Program-made: the position numbers and the translations under genes
The notes under the pieces: model-generated
Seen by the model: the letters and a program-made list of their open reading frames with translations, nothing else
What the model was told of the DNA's origin: nothing
Databases searched by the model: none
Assembly (NCBI GenBank): GCA_008638375.1
Contig: CM018032.1
Coordinates: forward strand, 6,213,501 to 6,277,500
Direction: 5' to 3'
Length of the DNA stretch: 64,000 nt
Source: Nyssa sinensis
Lineage: Eukaryota > Streptophyta > Magnoliopsida > Cornales > Nyssaceae
Shown here: positions 24,573-34,089 of the stretch, in pieces
Numbering within the stretch: the first letter of the stretch is position 1
Layout of the letters: the number at the start of each line of letters is the position of its first letter

Positions 24573-25913
24573 CTACAATGAAATCTTACAAGTCATAATT
24601 GGTTTTACCTTCATCATTTGCCTATATCTATTTTCAATACCATCTTCAATAATCCTACGCAATTCATCATCGAGCAAATTGTGCTCCTCAGCGGAGTTCA
24701 GTACATTACTGACTAATTTATATGTATATTCTCTCGGAATTGATCCACCATCGACCAACTCAACTAGAAAGTCCCTTGCCTCTGCTGCCCTTCCTACTTC
24801 ACATAGGGCATGGATAATTGGGGTATAAGAGCTTGTACTGGGTGTCCCACAATTCAATTTTTGCATCCTCCGCAACATCTCAACAGCTTTATCAATCTCA
24901 TTCACAGCACTGTAATATCTAATAAAAGAATTATATGTAACTCGATTAGGTAGACAACCCCTTTTATTCATGTCATCAAAAAGTTCCAAAGCCCTCTCAA
25001 TTCTGCTAGTTTTGCAACAACCATTAATCAAACAATTGTAAGTTACAACATCAGGAACAAAACCCTTGAAGAGCATAATCCGGAACAAGTGGTTCGCTTC
25101 CCACAGCCTCCTCTTAATGGCCTTCCTGCACCCAGTTTGCAAGCTGTGCTTACAATAAGAACTAATCAATATTGTGTAAGTGAATGTATCAGGTGGGCAT
25201 CTAAACCCTGGTAATTCCATTTGCTCCAACAAAAATTTTGCTTTTTTGAAGTTTCCAACTCTACAAAGAGCATAAATAATTGTATTGTAAGCATAAACAT
25301 CTGGTCTGCAGTGAAATTGCTTCATCCGATAAAATGCAGCCAATGCTTCATTAACTAACCCCTCTTCTCCTAGAATTTTAATCAAACATGTGACAGTCAC
25401 AGTTGTCACAAGCCCACCATTCTCTCTACTAGCCATTTCTTTGAGGAATTGCCAAAGGGTTTTCAATCTATTCCCTCTAGCCAATACACAAGCCATCTCT
25501 CTGCAAGTCATCTCATTATGGATGAACCCAAACCGGGTCTCAACCCAATAGTAGAACCCCATTGCTTTATCCAATCCTAATTGAACCTTTTGAGGGTCTC
25601 TGTAGGCAGCAGGCCCAAGAACAAGTACGCCTTTGCGAACTTTATTGGATTCTTCTCGCATATTTCTCTGTTTTAGAGGAGCCCGGTGTCGGAAACCTCT
25701 TTGACGACCAACAGATCTTGCAGATTGGAAGAACAATCTGGGTACGGATCTCAATACCTCAGAAACTACTTCAACACTCCATGGTCGATTCGAATTGGGC
25801 GTGGTGGCTGAGGCAGCAAGCTGAGCATCAAATGGTTTGTCCTGGATCATAGCAGCCAATACTTGGTTTACAAGGGAATTGTGACAGCGGTAGATAGGTT
25901 TTGATGATATCAT
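24573..25913 (-). CDS. P-class pentatricopeptide repeat (PPR) protein, intronless
   Basis: An organelle-targeted RNA-binding protein by family; the RNA target is unknown. The CDS of 446 codons is intronless, as usual for plant PPR genes. About 140 N-terminal residues carry an Arg-rich, Ser-rich segment, compatible with a transit peptide. About seven 35-residue repeats follow: VTVTCLIKILGEEGLVNEAL, VYAYNTIIYALCRVGNFKKA, TFTYTILISSYCKHS (with an 11-residue insert), VVTYNCLINGCCKTSRIERA, RVTYNSFIRYYSAVNEIDKA, TSSYTPIIHALCEVGRAAEA, and a last partial one. No E or DYW domain is present. The layout recalls Arabidopsis At1g77405, from memory. The start is the first in-frame ATG (25913): the frame is open 96 nt further up but only to a GTG, with an in-frame TGA above it. 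Confidence 0.92.
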   Translation of the reverse strand: MISSKPIYRCHNSLVNQVLAAMIQDKPFDAQLAASATTPNSNRPWSVEVVSEVLRSVPRLFFQSARSVGRQRGFRHRAPLKQRNMREESNKVRKGVLVLGPAAYRDPQKVQLGLDKAMGFYYWVETRFGFIHNEMTCREMACVLARGNRLKTLWQFLKEMASRENGGLVTTVTVTCLIKILGEEGLVNEALAAFYRMKQFHCRPDVYAYNTIIYALCRVGNFKKAKFLLEQMELPGFRCPPDTFTYTILISSYCKHSLQTGCRKAIKRRLWEANHLFRIMLFKGFVPDVVTYNCLINGCCKTSRIERALELFDDMNKRGCLPNRVTYNSFIRYYSAVNEIDKAVEMLRRMQKLNCGTPSTSSYTPIIHALCEVGRAAEARDFLVELVDGGSIPREYTYKLVSNVLNSAEEHNLLDDELRRIIEDGIENRYRQMMKVKPIMTCKISL

Positions 25914-25935
25914 CTCTTTAAAAGTAACACTAGAT

Positions 25936-26043
25936 TTATGTAATAAGATGATGTGAGCCTGTGGCAGGACTAACCAAAATGATCGGTGGTTTAATGATGT
26001 TCCTGCCACTCTGGTTGCTGTTAATGTTGCAAATGCTGGTCAT
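25936..26043 (-). promoter_or_regulatory. Upstream ORF (35 codons) in the PPR leader
   Basis: An ATG at 26043 opens a 35-codon ORF (MTSICNINSNQSGRNIIK...) that ends with TAA 22 nt above the PPR start, in another frame. If it lies in the mRNA it would be met first by scanning ribosomes. A peptide function is not implied. Confidence 0.4.
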
Positions 26044-26409
26044 CTCCTAGACACATGCAACACCTGCATTGCCCCAAAAATTAATTTTATAGGGATAGGA
26101 AAAAGATAAAACACACACACACAGGCGAGTTCTGCAAATAATCAAAATCAATTAAATTCCCTGAATATTGCTATTATTTATTAATAGTCAACTGTTATAA
26201 AAGCTTAAGCTATTAGAGAACGCTACAATAAAATCTTACAACACTTCCCCTCACATATGGCCTCTCATGAATGAACCATCCATGTGAACAAAATATACAT
26301 GATTGGACAGGAGATGGGATTCAAGTGCAAGACTACCTGGCTTTGGTACCATGCTAATAACTGATTGCTCTAATAACTTGAACCTTTTAAGAAACTATTC
26401 TTTTATAAG
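26044..26409. other. Upstream region of the PPR gene
   Basis: Presumed 5' flank of the PPR gene. It has a short CA run (26111-26122) and no clear TATA box at the expected distance. It ends at the 8-bp flank of the hAT-like element. Confidence 0.4.
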
Positions 26410-27242
26410 CAAAGTTGTCAAAACGTGTATCGGAAGCCATATCGTTTTTCGAAAAATGCGTAGCATATTGTATCGTATATCGTAGATACGTTTTATTTTT
26501 TTAAAAGGACATTTATAAATATATATAATATATATACATGAATACATATAATGTTTAAAATGATATAAATAACATTTCAATTCACTTGTCATACAAATTA
26601 GATTCATTTTTCAAATATATTGTATATGTTTTATATATATAGTGTATAAAATAATAAAAACAATTATTTTAACCTACTTATGAAAAAATAATGTAAATTT
26701 CATGTAATACAAGAATCAAGATTTATAAATACTACGAATTTCAAACTAAAATTAAATAATTCATCCAATAGAGTTCATCAAGAAAAAATCCAAAATTATT
26801 CATTTTTATAATTCATCACATTTTCATCTTAATATCCAATTTCAATGGTATCGATATTATCACAACCATCATCATATGCCAATAATTTTTCACTTTCTTT
26901 TTCTTCTTTAACTTCTTGTATGTTCTCACTCCTCATCCATATCTTCTCAAAATACTTATTTCCTTCTTTCTTATTTGAGGTAACATCTCTAGGCATTAGA
27001 AAAAGGCAATATAAAACCAAACAAACAAACAAAAAAATCCTATTTATATAACAAAACAACAAAAAAGAGGTCAAAACAATGTCATTTGGCCTGATTTCCC
27101 ATATAGCATGTATCGTGCATATCAAAATGTATTGTAAAATACATATTGTGTATCATAAGGTACAATGCAAAAAGATACATCTATAAGATACGTATCATTT
27201 TATGTCCATATCGAAACGTATCGTAAGATACTAACAACTATG
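26410..27242. mobile_element. hAT-like element with TATCG/GATACG-rich ends
   Basis: The left end is CAAAGTTGTCAAAACGTGTA; the right end, reversed, is CATAGTTGTTAGTATCTTAC. Flanks are TTTATAAG (26402-26409) and TTAATAAG (27243-27250), 7 of 8 identical. Both subterminal regions repeat ATCGTA/TACGAT words (ATATCG, GTATCG, GATACG), a pattern of subterminal transposase-binding repeats. No transposase ORF inside. It lies upstream of the PPR gene. Confidence 0.55.
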
Positions 27243-27499
27243 TTAATAAGTTTATTGCTGGAACAACTTTCTTACCTATTGAAAAATCTTGCTCATCATC
27301 AAAACCCAAAGTTCAAATCAATTAGATGTATGTCACGGTTGAAATATCATATGACTGCTAACAAAAATGCTATAGATGAAGTGGATACTTCTTAATACAA
27401 AATAGTTTTTTTCCCGTTAAACCCAACCTTAAATTATTTTTCCAATGACTTTGATAATTGACATTAGTTCAAGTCTACCGTTACTCATTTCATAGATTT

Positions 27500-28917
27500 A
27501 CAATACAGGTTATTGTTTTTTTCGGTCAAGTATAATATATATTAACAAGGGCTTGAGCAAGACACCAATGTACAAAAAAAGGGGACCGGCTACAAAAGTT
27601 AATGCCTAAGATCTCCCAAAAAATCAATAAAAGGATCTAAATGCATACAAAATTTCTCTTTAACCAAAAAAAAACAAAACTCGCAAAAAAATAGCCTTTA
27701 AATAGCCATAATGGGCGTTCCTCCCCATCAAACAATCTTCTATTTCACTCTCTCCAAAGGCACCACATAAGACATAAAGGGGCAATCCTCCAAATAATTT
27801 TCCTATCCTTCCCCATTCTCGTGCATCTCCATACCAAAAGAAAATCTTTCATGGTAGCCGGAAGCACCCACCTACAACCAAACAAAGAGAATCATATTCC
27901 ATGAATCTCTCGCCATCGTGCAATGACCAAGAAGATGATCAACTGACTCCTCCGCTTCTTTACACATACTACACCTACTAGGGAGATGAAACTCTCGCTT
28001 GCGCAAATTGTCCATGGTCAAAATGGCACCCAACGTTGCTGTCCGCGCAAAAAAATAAACTGCTTTAGTGGCCACTTTAGATCTCCAAATAATCTGCCAA
28101 GTGAATGCCCCTCCTCTTTCTTCCATCATACTCCTATAATACAATTTAGCAATGAATTTCTTAGAGATATCCACTTTCCAAACCATGCCATCCTTTCACT
28201 CCTCATGAAGCACAAAACGATTCAACATCATTAAATTTTCTAGATCCCCGATCTCCCAATCAAAAATATTCTCCTAAAACAAGGACTCCATACCCACCTA
28301 TCCCCATCCATGTCACACAATCCACAACCAATTCCTCCTTATTGGAAGCTATAGCAAAAAGACTAGGAAATTCCTCCTTTAATGCCACTTCACCACACCA
28401 TGAATCCTCCAAAAACTTTACTTGCATCCCATCCCTCACTTCAAAACGAATATTCTTCAAAAATCCCTCTTTTCCTTTCATGATCGCTTTCCACATCCCA
28501 CAACCGTAAGCCTCCAATTCCATCACCTCTTTTGTAAACCAACTCCTATCTTCACACCCATATTAGTTGCTACCTCCTCCTTCCAAGGGGCCTTGTCCTC
28601 CCCTGCAAAGTGCCATAACCATTTGCCCAAAAGAGCTTGATTAAAAAATTTCAAATTCTTGAGCCCCAATCCTCCTTTGGACCGCAGACACTTCACTTTA
28701 TCCCATCTAACGAGATGGATCTTTTTCTCCTCTTCCTTGCCATCCCATAGGAAGTCTCTTTGGATCTTCTCTACCTTAGTTGGCATTGGAAAAAAAGACA
28801 CAAAGTAGGAAGATTTTCCAAAGCACTTTTGATAAGAGTCAACTTCCCTCCCTTGGATAAATAATGCTTCTTCTACCCCGCCAGCCGCCTTTGAAATCTC
28901 TTCACAATACAGGTTAT
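27500..28917 (-). mobile_element. 5'-truncated L1-like LINE with 14-bp target duplication
   Basis: The element body is 27514-28903, flanked by ACAATACAGGTTAT at 27500-27513 and 28904-28917. On the minus strand the remaining coding part starts within the reverse-transcriptase thumb (KGGKLTLIKSALENLP, FPMPTKVEKIQRDFLWDG, SKGGLGLKNLKFFNQALLGK), passes through several frames, and ends in the zinc-binding zf-RVT-type domain (CSMCKEAEESVDHLLGHC). A short A-tail (T-run at 27516-27522 on plus) lies at the 3' end next to the duplication. The endonuclease and the catalytic part of reverse transcriptase are missing, so the copy is dead on arrival. Confidence 0.88.
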
Positions 28918-29002
28918 ATATTAGAGCGTAAAAATGTTTTTTTTATCAGAAAAAATTGTCTTAAAAAGTTAAGTACAACACTCAGAGATTAAAGAAGTGA
29001 CC

Positions 29003-29122
29003 TACCACCAAGTATTGGCTTAAATGGTATAACCTCCATCTCCCAAAGAGAAGGTTGAGTGTTCAAGTCCCAATTGGGATATAATGAGTGTGTGTGTCTT
29101 ACCTGTCAAACAAAAAATAAAA
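29003..29122 (+). mobile_element. tRNA-derived SINE, copy A
   Basis: TTGGCTTAAATGGTA resembles an A box and GTTCAAGTCCC a B box of RNA polymerase III. The body continues with CCAAAGAGAAGGTTGAG and ends CTTACCTGTCAAAC plus an A-rich tail. Flanks AGAAGTGACCT and AGATGTGATCT look like a diverged target duplication. Confidence 0.6.
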
Positions 29123-29880
29123 AGATGTGATCTGTGCTTAAACATGCCCAATCTCACAAAAAAAATGCCAGGTAAAACACTCATTATCGACCTAAAAAAT
29201 TTAAGAACCCGACTGCAATGTATATGGACGGCCAGTTGATCAAATTAAATGTCATTGCATCTTTTTTGAAGAAAAAAACACAAGAATAGATTCATCTTGA
29301 TAGAAAAAATAAAACTACATGTACATGTCCCAATGTTGTTGTCTTAAACAAAGAGAAGTACTAACAGCAAAAACACCTTTTTTTTTGGCTCCCGTGAAGT
29401 ATCAATACTAATTCAAAACTCCAAACTTATTGCCTTGTTGAAACTTACTACTTTAATGGGTGCTCTGAAATCATGTTTCAAGTGATGCCTTCAAAAATTT
29501 ACTTATAGGAAACACTATAGGGCTTTAAGAGTCGTAACAAGATCCTTTAGCAGAACCCAATTTTAGTATCTTTCATATTCAATCCTACGTAATGTCATCA
29601 ATTTAGCTTAGATTAATATGCAAACCCTTATTATAACCCTGACAAACCATACTTCTTGTAATATCTCTCACATCAAGAAGATATAAATAAATACACAACA
29701 CCCCATACACAAAATAGTATTAACCTAAAACAATAATTTTCAATCTTCCCAATAGTCAACTCACCTCAACAAGACCATATCCCCGTAGTCTACACAAAAC
29801 AATCTTATGAAAGTAAAAAAATACCACCCAAAACTCTTATTTCCCCATAAATACCATTCAATTTTCTCACAAGACTGAAT

Positions 29881-29990
29881 ACCAAACCTTAGCTTTAGTG
29901 ATATTTCCTCCACCTCTCAAAGAGAAGGTTGAGGGTTCAAGTCCTAATCAGGACAACTTGAGTGGGTGTCTTCCCCATCCCAAAATAATA
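29881..29990 (+). mobile_element. tRNA-derived SINE, copy B
   Basis: Shares AAAGAGAAGGTTGAGGGTTC and the B-box-like GTTCAAGTCC with copy A, and the A-box region TTAGCTTTAGTGATA is recognisable but diverged. It ends at CCCATCCC with an A-rich tail. Confidence 0.5.
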
Positions 29991-30259
29991 ATGTAAAATG
30001 ATTAACTAAAAATTAAAAAAGAAAAACTAAAAATTCTTAAAAGATGGAATATCTTACTTTGATAAAATTTAATGTTTCCTAAGCAATTGAAGCTAAAAAC
30101 AAATGCTACTTGAATACTTTCTGCACATCAATCATCAACTGAGAGATCAACTTTTTTTCTAGTAATATTGCAAGATTATTCCTTGAAATCCATGGTTAAT
30201 ATCACCTACACTATAATAAGTAATATCCAACCAAATAGGGGCAGCCAAACACGGCAAAA

Positions 30260-30408
30260 ATTTGGAAAACATTGCTCAGCCTTGTGGTATTAGGAATTAG
30301 TCCATTATATTCTCATATAATCAGATTTTTCCTTGAGGGACTCAAGTCCCAATTGAGACAAATAAGTGTGTCTCACTGTCTAACTTATCAAAAAAATAAA
30401 AATAAAAA
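30260..30408 (+). mobile_element. tRNA-derived SINE, copy C (degraded)
   Basis: CTTGAGGGACTCAAGTCCCA and GTGTCTCACTGTCTAACTTA then an A-rich tail match the 3' half of copies A and B. The head is poorly preserved. Three related copies of one family thus lie within 1.4 kb. Confidence 0.4.
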
Positions 30409-30419
30409 AGATAAACAGG

Positions 30420-30490
30420 TTTTTCCTTAATATTTGGATATGAATCTTTTATGTAACAGATTTTTCCTTAATATTTGGATATGAATCTTT
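30420..30490. repeat. Two-copy 41-bp tandem repeat
   Basis: TTTTTCCTTAATATTTGGAT occurs at 30420 and 30461 with TATGAATCTTT after each. It directly follows the tail of SINE copy C. Confidence 0.8.
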
Positions 30491-30499
30491 CATTACAAA

Positions 30500-31395
30500 A
30501 AACGTATGGTTTAGAAAACTGAGAGAATCAATAAGAAGAAACCATCGTCTTCTCAATCAACTCCCCCAAACTGTGGTTGAAGCCACCTTTTACTTTCAAG
30601 ATTCACAAATTATTACCTAAAAATAAAATACCACACAAAGGCTCCAAATATATAGCTTCTAATCCACTGAAATTTTCTTAAAAAATAATATAAATTGAAA
30701 TGTGAAGGAAAGCAAACAGCACCTACAAAGGAGATTTGAGAACCACCAGGTTATTATAATTGAAATGTGTCTTTATACAAGTTTTAATTGAAATAATGTT
30801 AAGTTTTTATAATATGGTTATATAAAAAATAAAAAATATACATATTTAACATGTCTCTGATTTATCTGTGCTCTAATTTTTAAAAAATGTCATATTTACG
30901 TGTTTGTGTCGTGCATATCTGTATCCCATGTTCGTATCCGTGCTTCTTAGCTTCATAAATAAATATTCCTTTTAAGTAAATTGTAAGGATAAATCTAATT
31001 TTAATTTTAATTTTTATCTGGTATCATGTTTGCAAGGATCAAAAAGAAAATCTTTTGAAGGGAGATAATACACAACATATATGGCAGCATCTTTTTCTTG
31101 TCTTTTCCCCTCTTTTTTTATATTACAATTATGTTTGCTGGACAATATACCTTCTACAGAAGTTTTGCCTTCAATCAGGGCGACACCACTATTTAATTAT
31201 GGACTCCACTAAAAACTAACAAATGATGCACCTTCCATGGTGGGACTTTATGCAGAAGCAAACACCAAGTAATAGAGTGAAGCCATTCTCACAAAGTAGG
31301 GCAGCAGCAAAAGGACACTAAAGTTAACGCAAAAGAAGAAACGGGAATAAAAAAAAGTCAAAAAAGATGAAGAAGACGACGAAGAAATTGAGACC
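30500..31395. other. Intergenic, no gene recognised
   Basis: AT-rich DNA with no ORF, RNA gene or element termini seen. Confidence 0.5.
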
Positions 31396-31677
31396 ATGGA
31401 ATTAAAATCCACGTCGACCAACCATCTCTATACCCCACCTTCTCCCTCTCAACTTGCAAGTGTCAACTACGATCTCCACGAATTTGCGTCAAGATTTGGT
31501 GTTGAATTCAAGACTTGAAACTTATCCCAGAAACTTCCTGTTCTGGACGCCGGCATTGACAATGCCGTTGCTGAGGAAGTCCTATTGGGTGGTATGGAAG
31601 ACGTTTCCCTTCTCATAGAGATTGAAATTGGTCTTGATGATGTGTTGGACAATGTAAGCATTCACCGTGAAGAGTAA
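31396..31677 (+). pseudogene. Unrecognised short ORF interrupted by one stop
   Basis: An ATG at 31396 opens 40 codons (MELKSTSTNHLYTPPSPSQL...), stops at TGA 31516-31518, and continues in the same frame for 52 codons to TAA (31675-31677), with DAGIDNAVAEEVLLGGMEDV. The composition is more protein-like and GC-richer than the flanks. It may be a relic of a gene or processed copy. I do not recognise it and it may be chance. Confidence 0.25.
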
Positions 31678-33368
31678 AGACTTGGTGGAGGAGGAAGCTT
31701 GTTGTGTTGTTTTCCAAATTTTCAAAAACCACAGCAACGACTGTGGTTTTCACCAAATCATCCATAAAAAAATTTAGTGACCATAAGAAAAATTTTCAAA
31801 TGCACGAAAGTGTTTATGAAATATAGTTCAGAACTTTTTTTGTAAATATATTTTTATATATTTTAAAAAATAAAATTAACATATAAACATATTTAAAAGT
31901 TTGACCGAATAGTCAAACATGTTTTCTTATATAACTTTTACTAACACAGGCAAAAAAGTAAAACACGGTATAAAAGTTGCCCAGACGAGCTCTTAAACAT
32001 GACCAAAAAAACAGGTGGTTGATATTGTAGCTAATCTGGGGGTGGCTCAAAATGAAAGCCTAGTTATCCTCCCAGATCCTACCCATGACCTGAAGTATCT
32101 ACTCAGGACAGGCGTGCTCTGCTGTATGTGAAAGACCCCCCAGCTGAGGGGCCTGGTGTGTTTTGTTGTTCTTTTATCATTTTTCGGTACCCAAAAAGAA
32201 AATTTCATGAAAATTATATAATTTTACCATCGAGTGTTACATAACAAATTTTTAGCATTTTTATTATCGGTAGCAAATTTTTAGCATTATCATTTAGATT
32301 ATCTTAATGTATATGTTTCATGTATTCGTATATACACAAAAAAAAAAAAAAACATAACAATATTATCAAAAGCATTAAGCACTAACTAGGATCAAAAACC
32401 CAAAAACAACTAATTTCAAGTAATAATTTTTAATAATTAGCATATAAACAGAAAAAATGATTTCGTGTACATATAATATTTTCACAACGAATATCCATAC
32501 AAGATTCAATTCAACACAAAGGTAAGCCTCAATTCCATGCAAGATATGCGAAAAGCAATTGAACAAATTTAATAATATAACCTTCAATTTTTAAATTCTA
32601 ATCTATTGCAAAAATATTGAAGGTTTGCAGAGAAGAAAATTACGCTCATTCTACCAAAACAAAAATATTAAGCTCGGTCTAGCAGAACAAAAACCAAAGT
32701 GTAATTGCAAAGTCTGCAAGTCAACATTATCAAAGAACAGTACAAATGTACATCACCAATTCTATATTTTGGCGGGTCACTACTCACAATTGAAGACTTG
32801 AAGTTGGAATGTTGGATAGTGGGAGAACTTTCGTCGTCACTCACAGAGGACCAACCGGCCCACCAAGTTATCACCGGAAAATCCGACAAACAAAGAGAGA
32901 GACGGAGCCACAGGAACAACGATGACGCCCTTCACCCCTGGCTTGAGAAGTTGAGATCTGAGACTTGAGGTTGAGAGTGACTGACAGAGTGAAAGGAGAG
33001 TTTGAGAGTCTCGACTGAGAGGAGACTGGAGAATTTGAGACTCTGAGACTGAGGGGTGAGATCGAGATTTCAGACGAGAGGTTTTTTCGCCTATGTTGTT
33101 CTGTCGTGTATTTTGGGAAGGAGAAAAGCCCTAGCAGTGCAAAGAAAATCATTAAAAATAAATAAGTTACACTGATAATTAAATTTGAGAAATACCTCTG
33201 TCAATGTCAGTGATTGAAGGTTCACAATTCAAACAGAAGTAATTAAATATCTTTTATGTTGCTCAATTGTTAAATATTATTAAATTAGAAAAACTGCATC
33301 TTCTCTTTAAAATAATCAAACATAAGTAAAATGTCTTTCTTATCCTTTGTCTAACTCATCGCAATACT
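31678..33368. other. Intergenic, no gene recognised
   Basis: AT-rich to about 32650, then a GA-rich stretch (32880-33080) full of GAGACTGAGA-like words. Minus-strand ORFs at 32668-32919 and 32871-33152 have no recognisable content. A gene 5' end on the minus strand cannot be excluded but is not supported. Confidence 0.4.
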
Positions 33369-33373
33369 GAAGT

Positions 33374-34009
33374 TGATATACCATAAAAGAACAGCCAATC
33401 AACACTTGACACGTGTAACCACAGTTCGACCTATGTTCAGCCAACATGATTCTCATTCAGCCAATGATGAAAAACTCAAGCATCCAGATTATCATACAAG
33501 GTCAGAAGTGGCCGAACATATATATATCCAGAACAGATCACAGGGTCCAGACTAACACTCTAGAACTCGTCACCGCCTTAGCGGATGCCGAGCAGGGAAT
33601 AAGGAAGCGGTCTTCGACAAGGAAGCAGTCTTCAAGAAGGAAACTACCATCTATGGTTATCTCTATGCAAGGTAGTTGTAATCTCCGGTAATCAAATCCC
33701 TATATTCAGGGCATCTACGGTTATCTCTATGCAATGTAACTGCAATCTCCGATGATCAAATCACTATATTCATGGCTTCGAATCCTAATCAACTTAAGAA
33801 AGCCACGGCTTATAAATTAAACCCTAAAGGTACGCCTTATTTTTTATGCTCATTCTTTGGCTTTTAATACAGTCTTTTCAATTCTTTTACTTACTTAAGC
33901 ATCGGAGCAGCTACCGCCGGAGCCAACCCGGTGGTCCTCTGATCATCCTTCTAAGTGTTCTACAGGTCACGGAGTCCATACTTATTGCGAGCCGAAAAGT
34001 GCAGCATCA
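33374..34009 (+). repeat. 5' LTR of the Tat element
   Basis: Begins TGATATACC and ends GCAGCATCA. A TATA box (TATAAATT, 33811-33818) precedes the presumed transcription start. A 64-bp unit with GGTTATCTCTATGCAA is repeated at 33655 and 33719 within the LTR. Confidence 0.95.
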
Positions 34010-34012
34010 GTT

Positions 34013-34021
34013 TGGCGCCGT
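34013..34021 (+). promoter_or_regulatory. Primer binding site (tRNA-Asp type)
   Basis: TGGCGCCGT begins 3 nt after the 5' LTR and matches the complement of the 3' end of plant tRNA-Asp over about 9 nt. The following CTGTGGGAA is the form common in many gypsy elements. Confidence 0.75.
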
Positions 34022-34089
34022 CTGTGGGAAACGACTAATCTCCAAAGTGCTCTACTCATAAAACTCATCTCTTTTCCCACCGGTAAACC

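Noticed and set aside
25914..26009. 32-residue N-terminal extension of the PPR protein
   Set aside because: Its first codon is GTG and an in-frame TGA lies just above. No in-frame ATG exists before 25913.
29003..29100. Functional tRNA gene
   Set aside because: A- and B-box-like words occur, but no cloverleaf can be drawn and related diverged copies with A-rich tails lie nearby. They are SINEs.
32668..33152. Possible first exon of a gene on the minus strand
   Set aside because: A GA-rich stretch and two overlapping ORFs look leader-like, but there is no family match, clear splice site or TATA box to support a gene.
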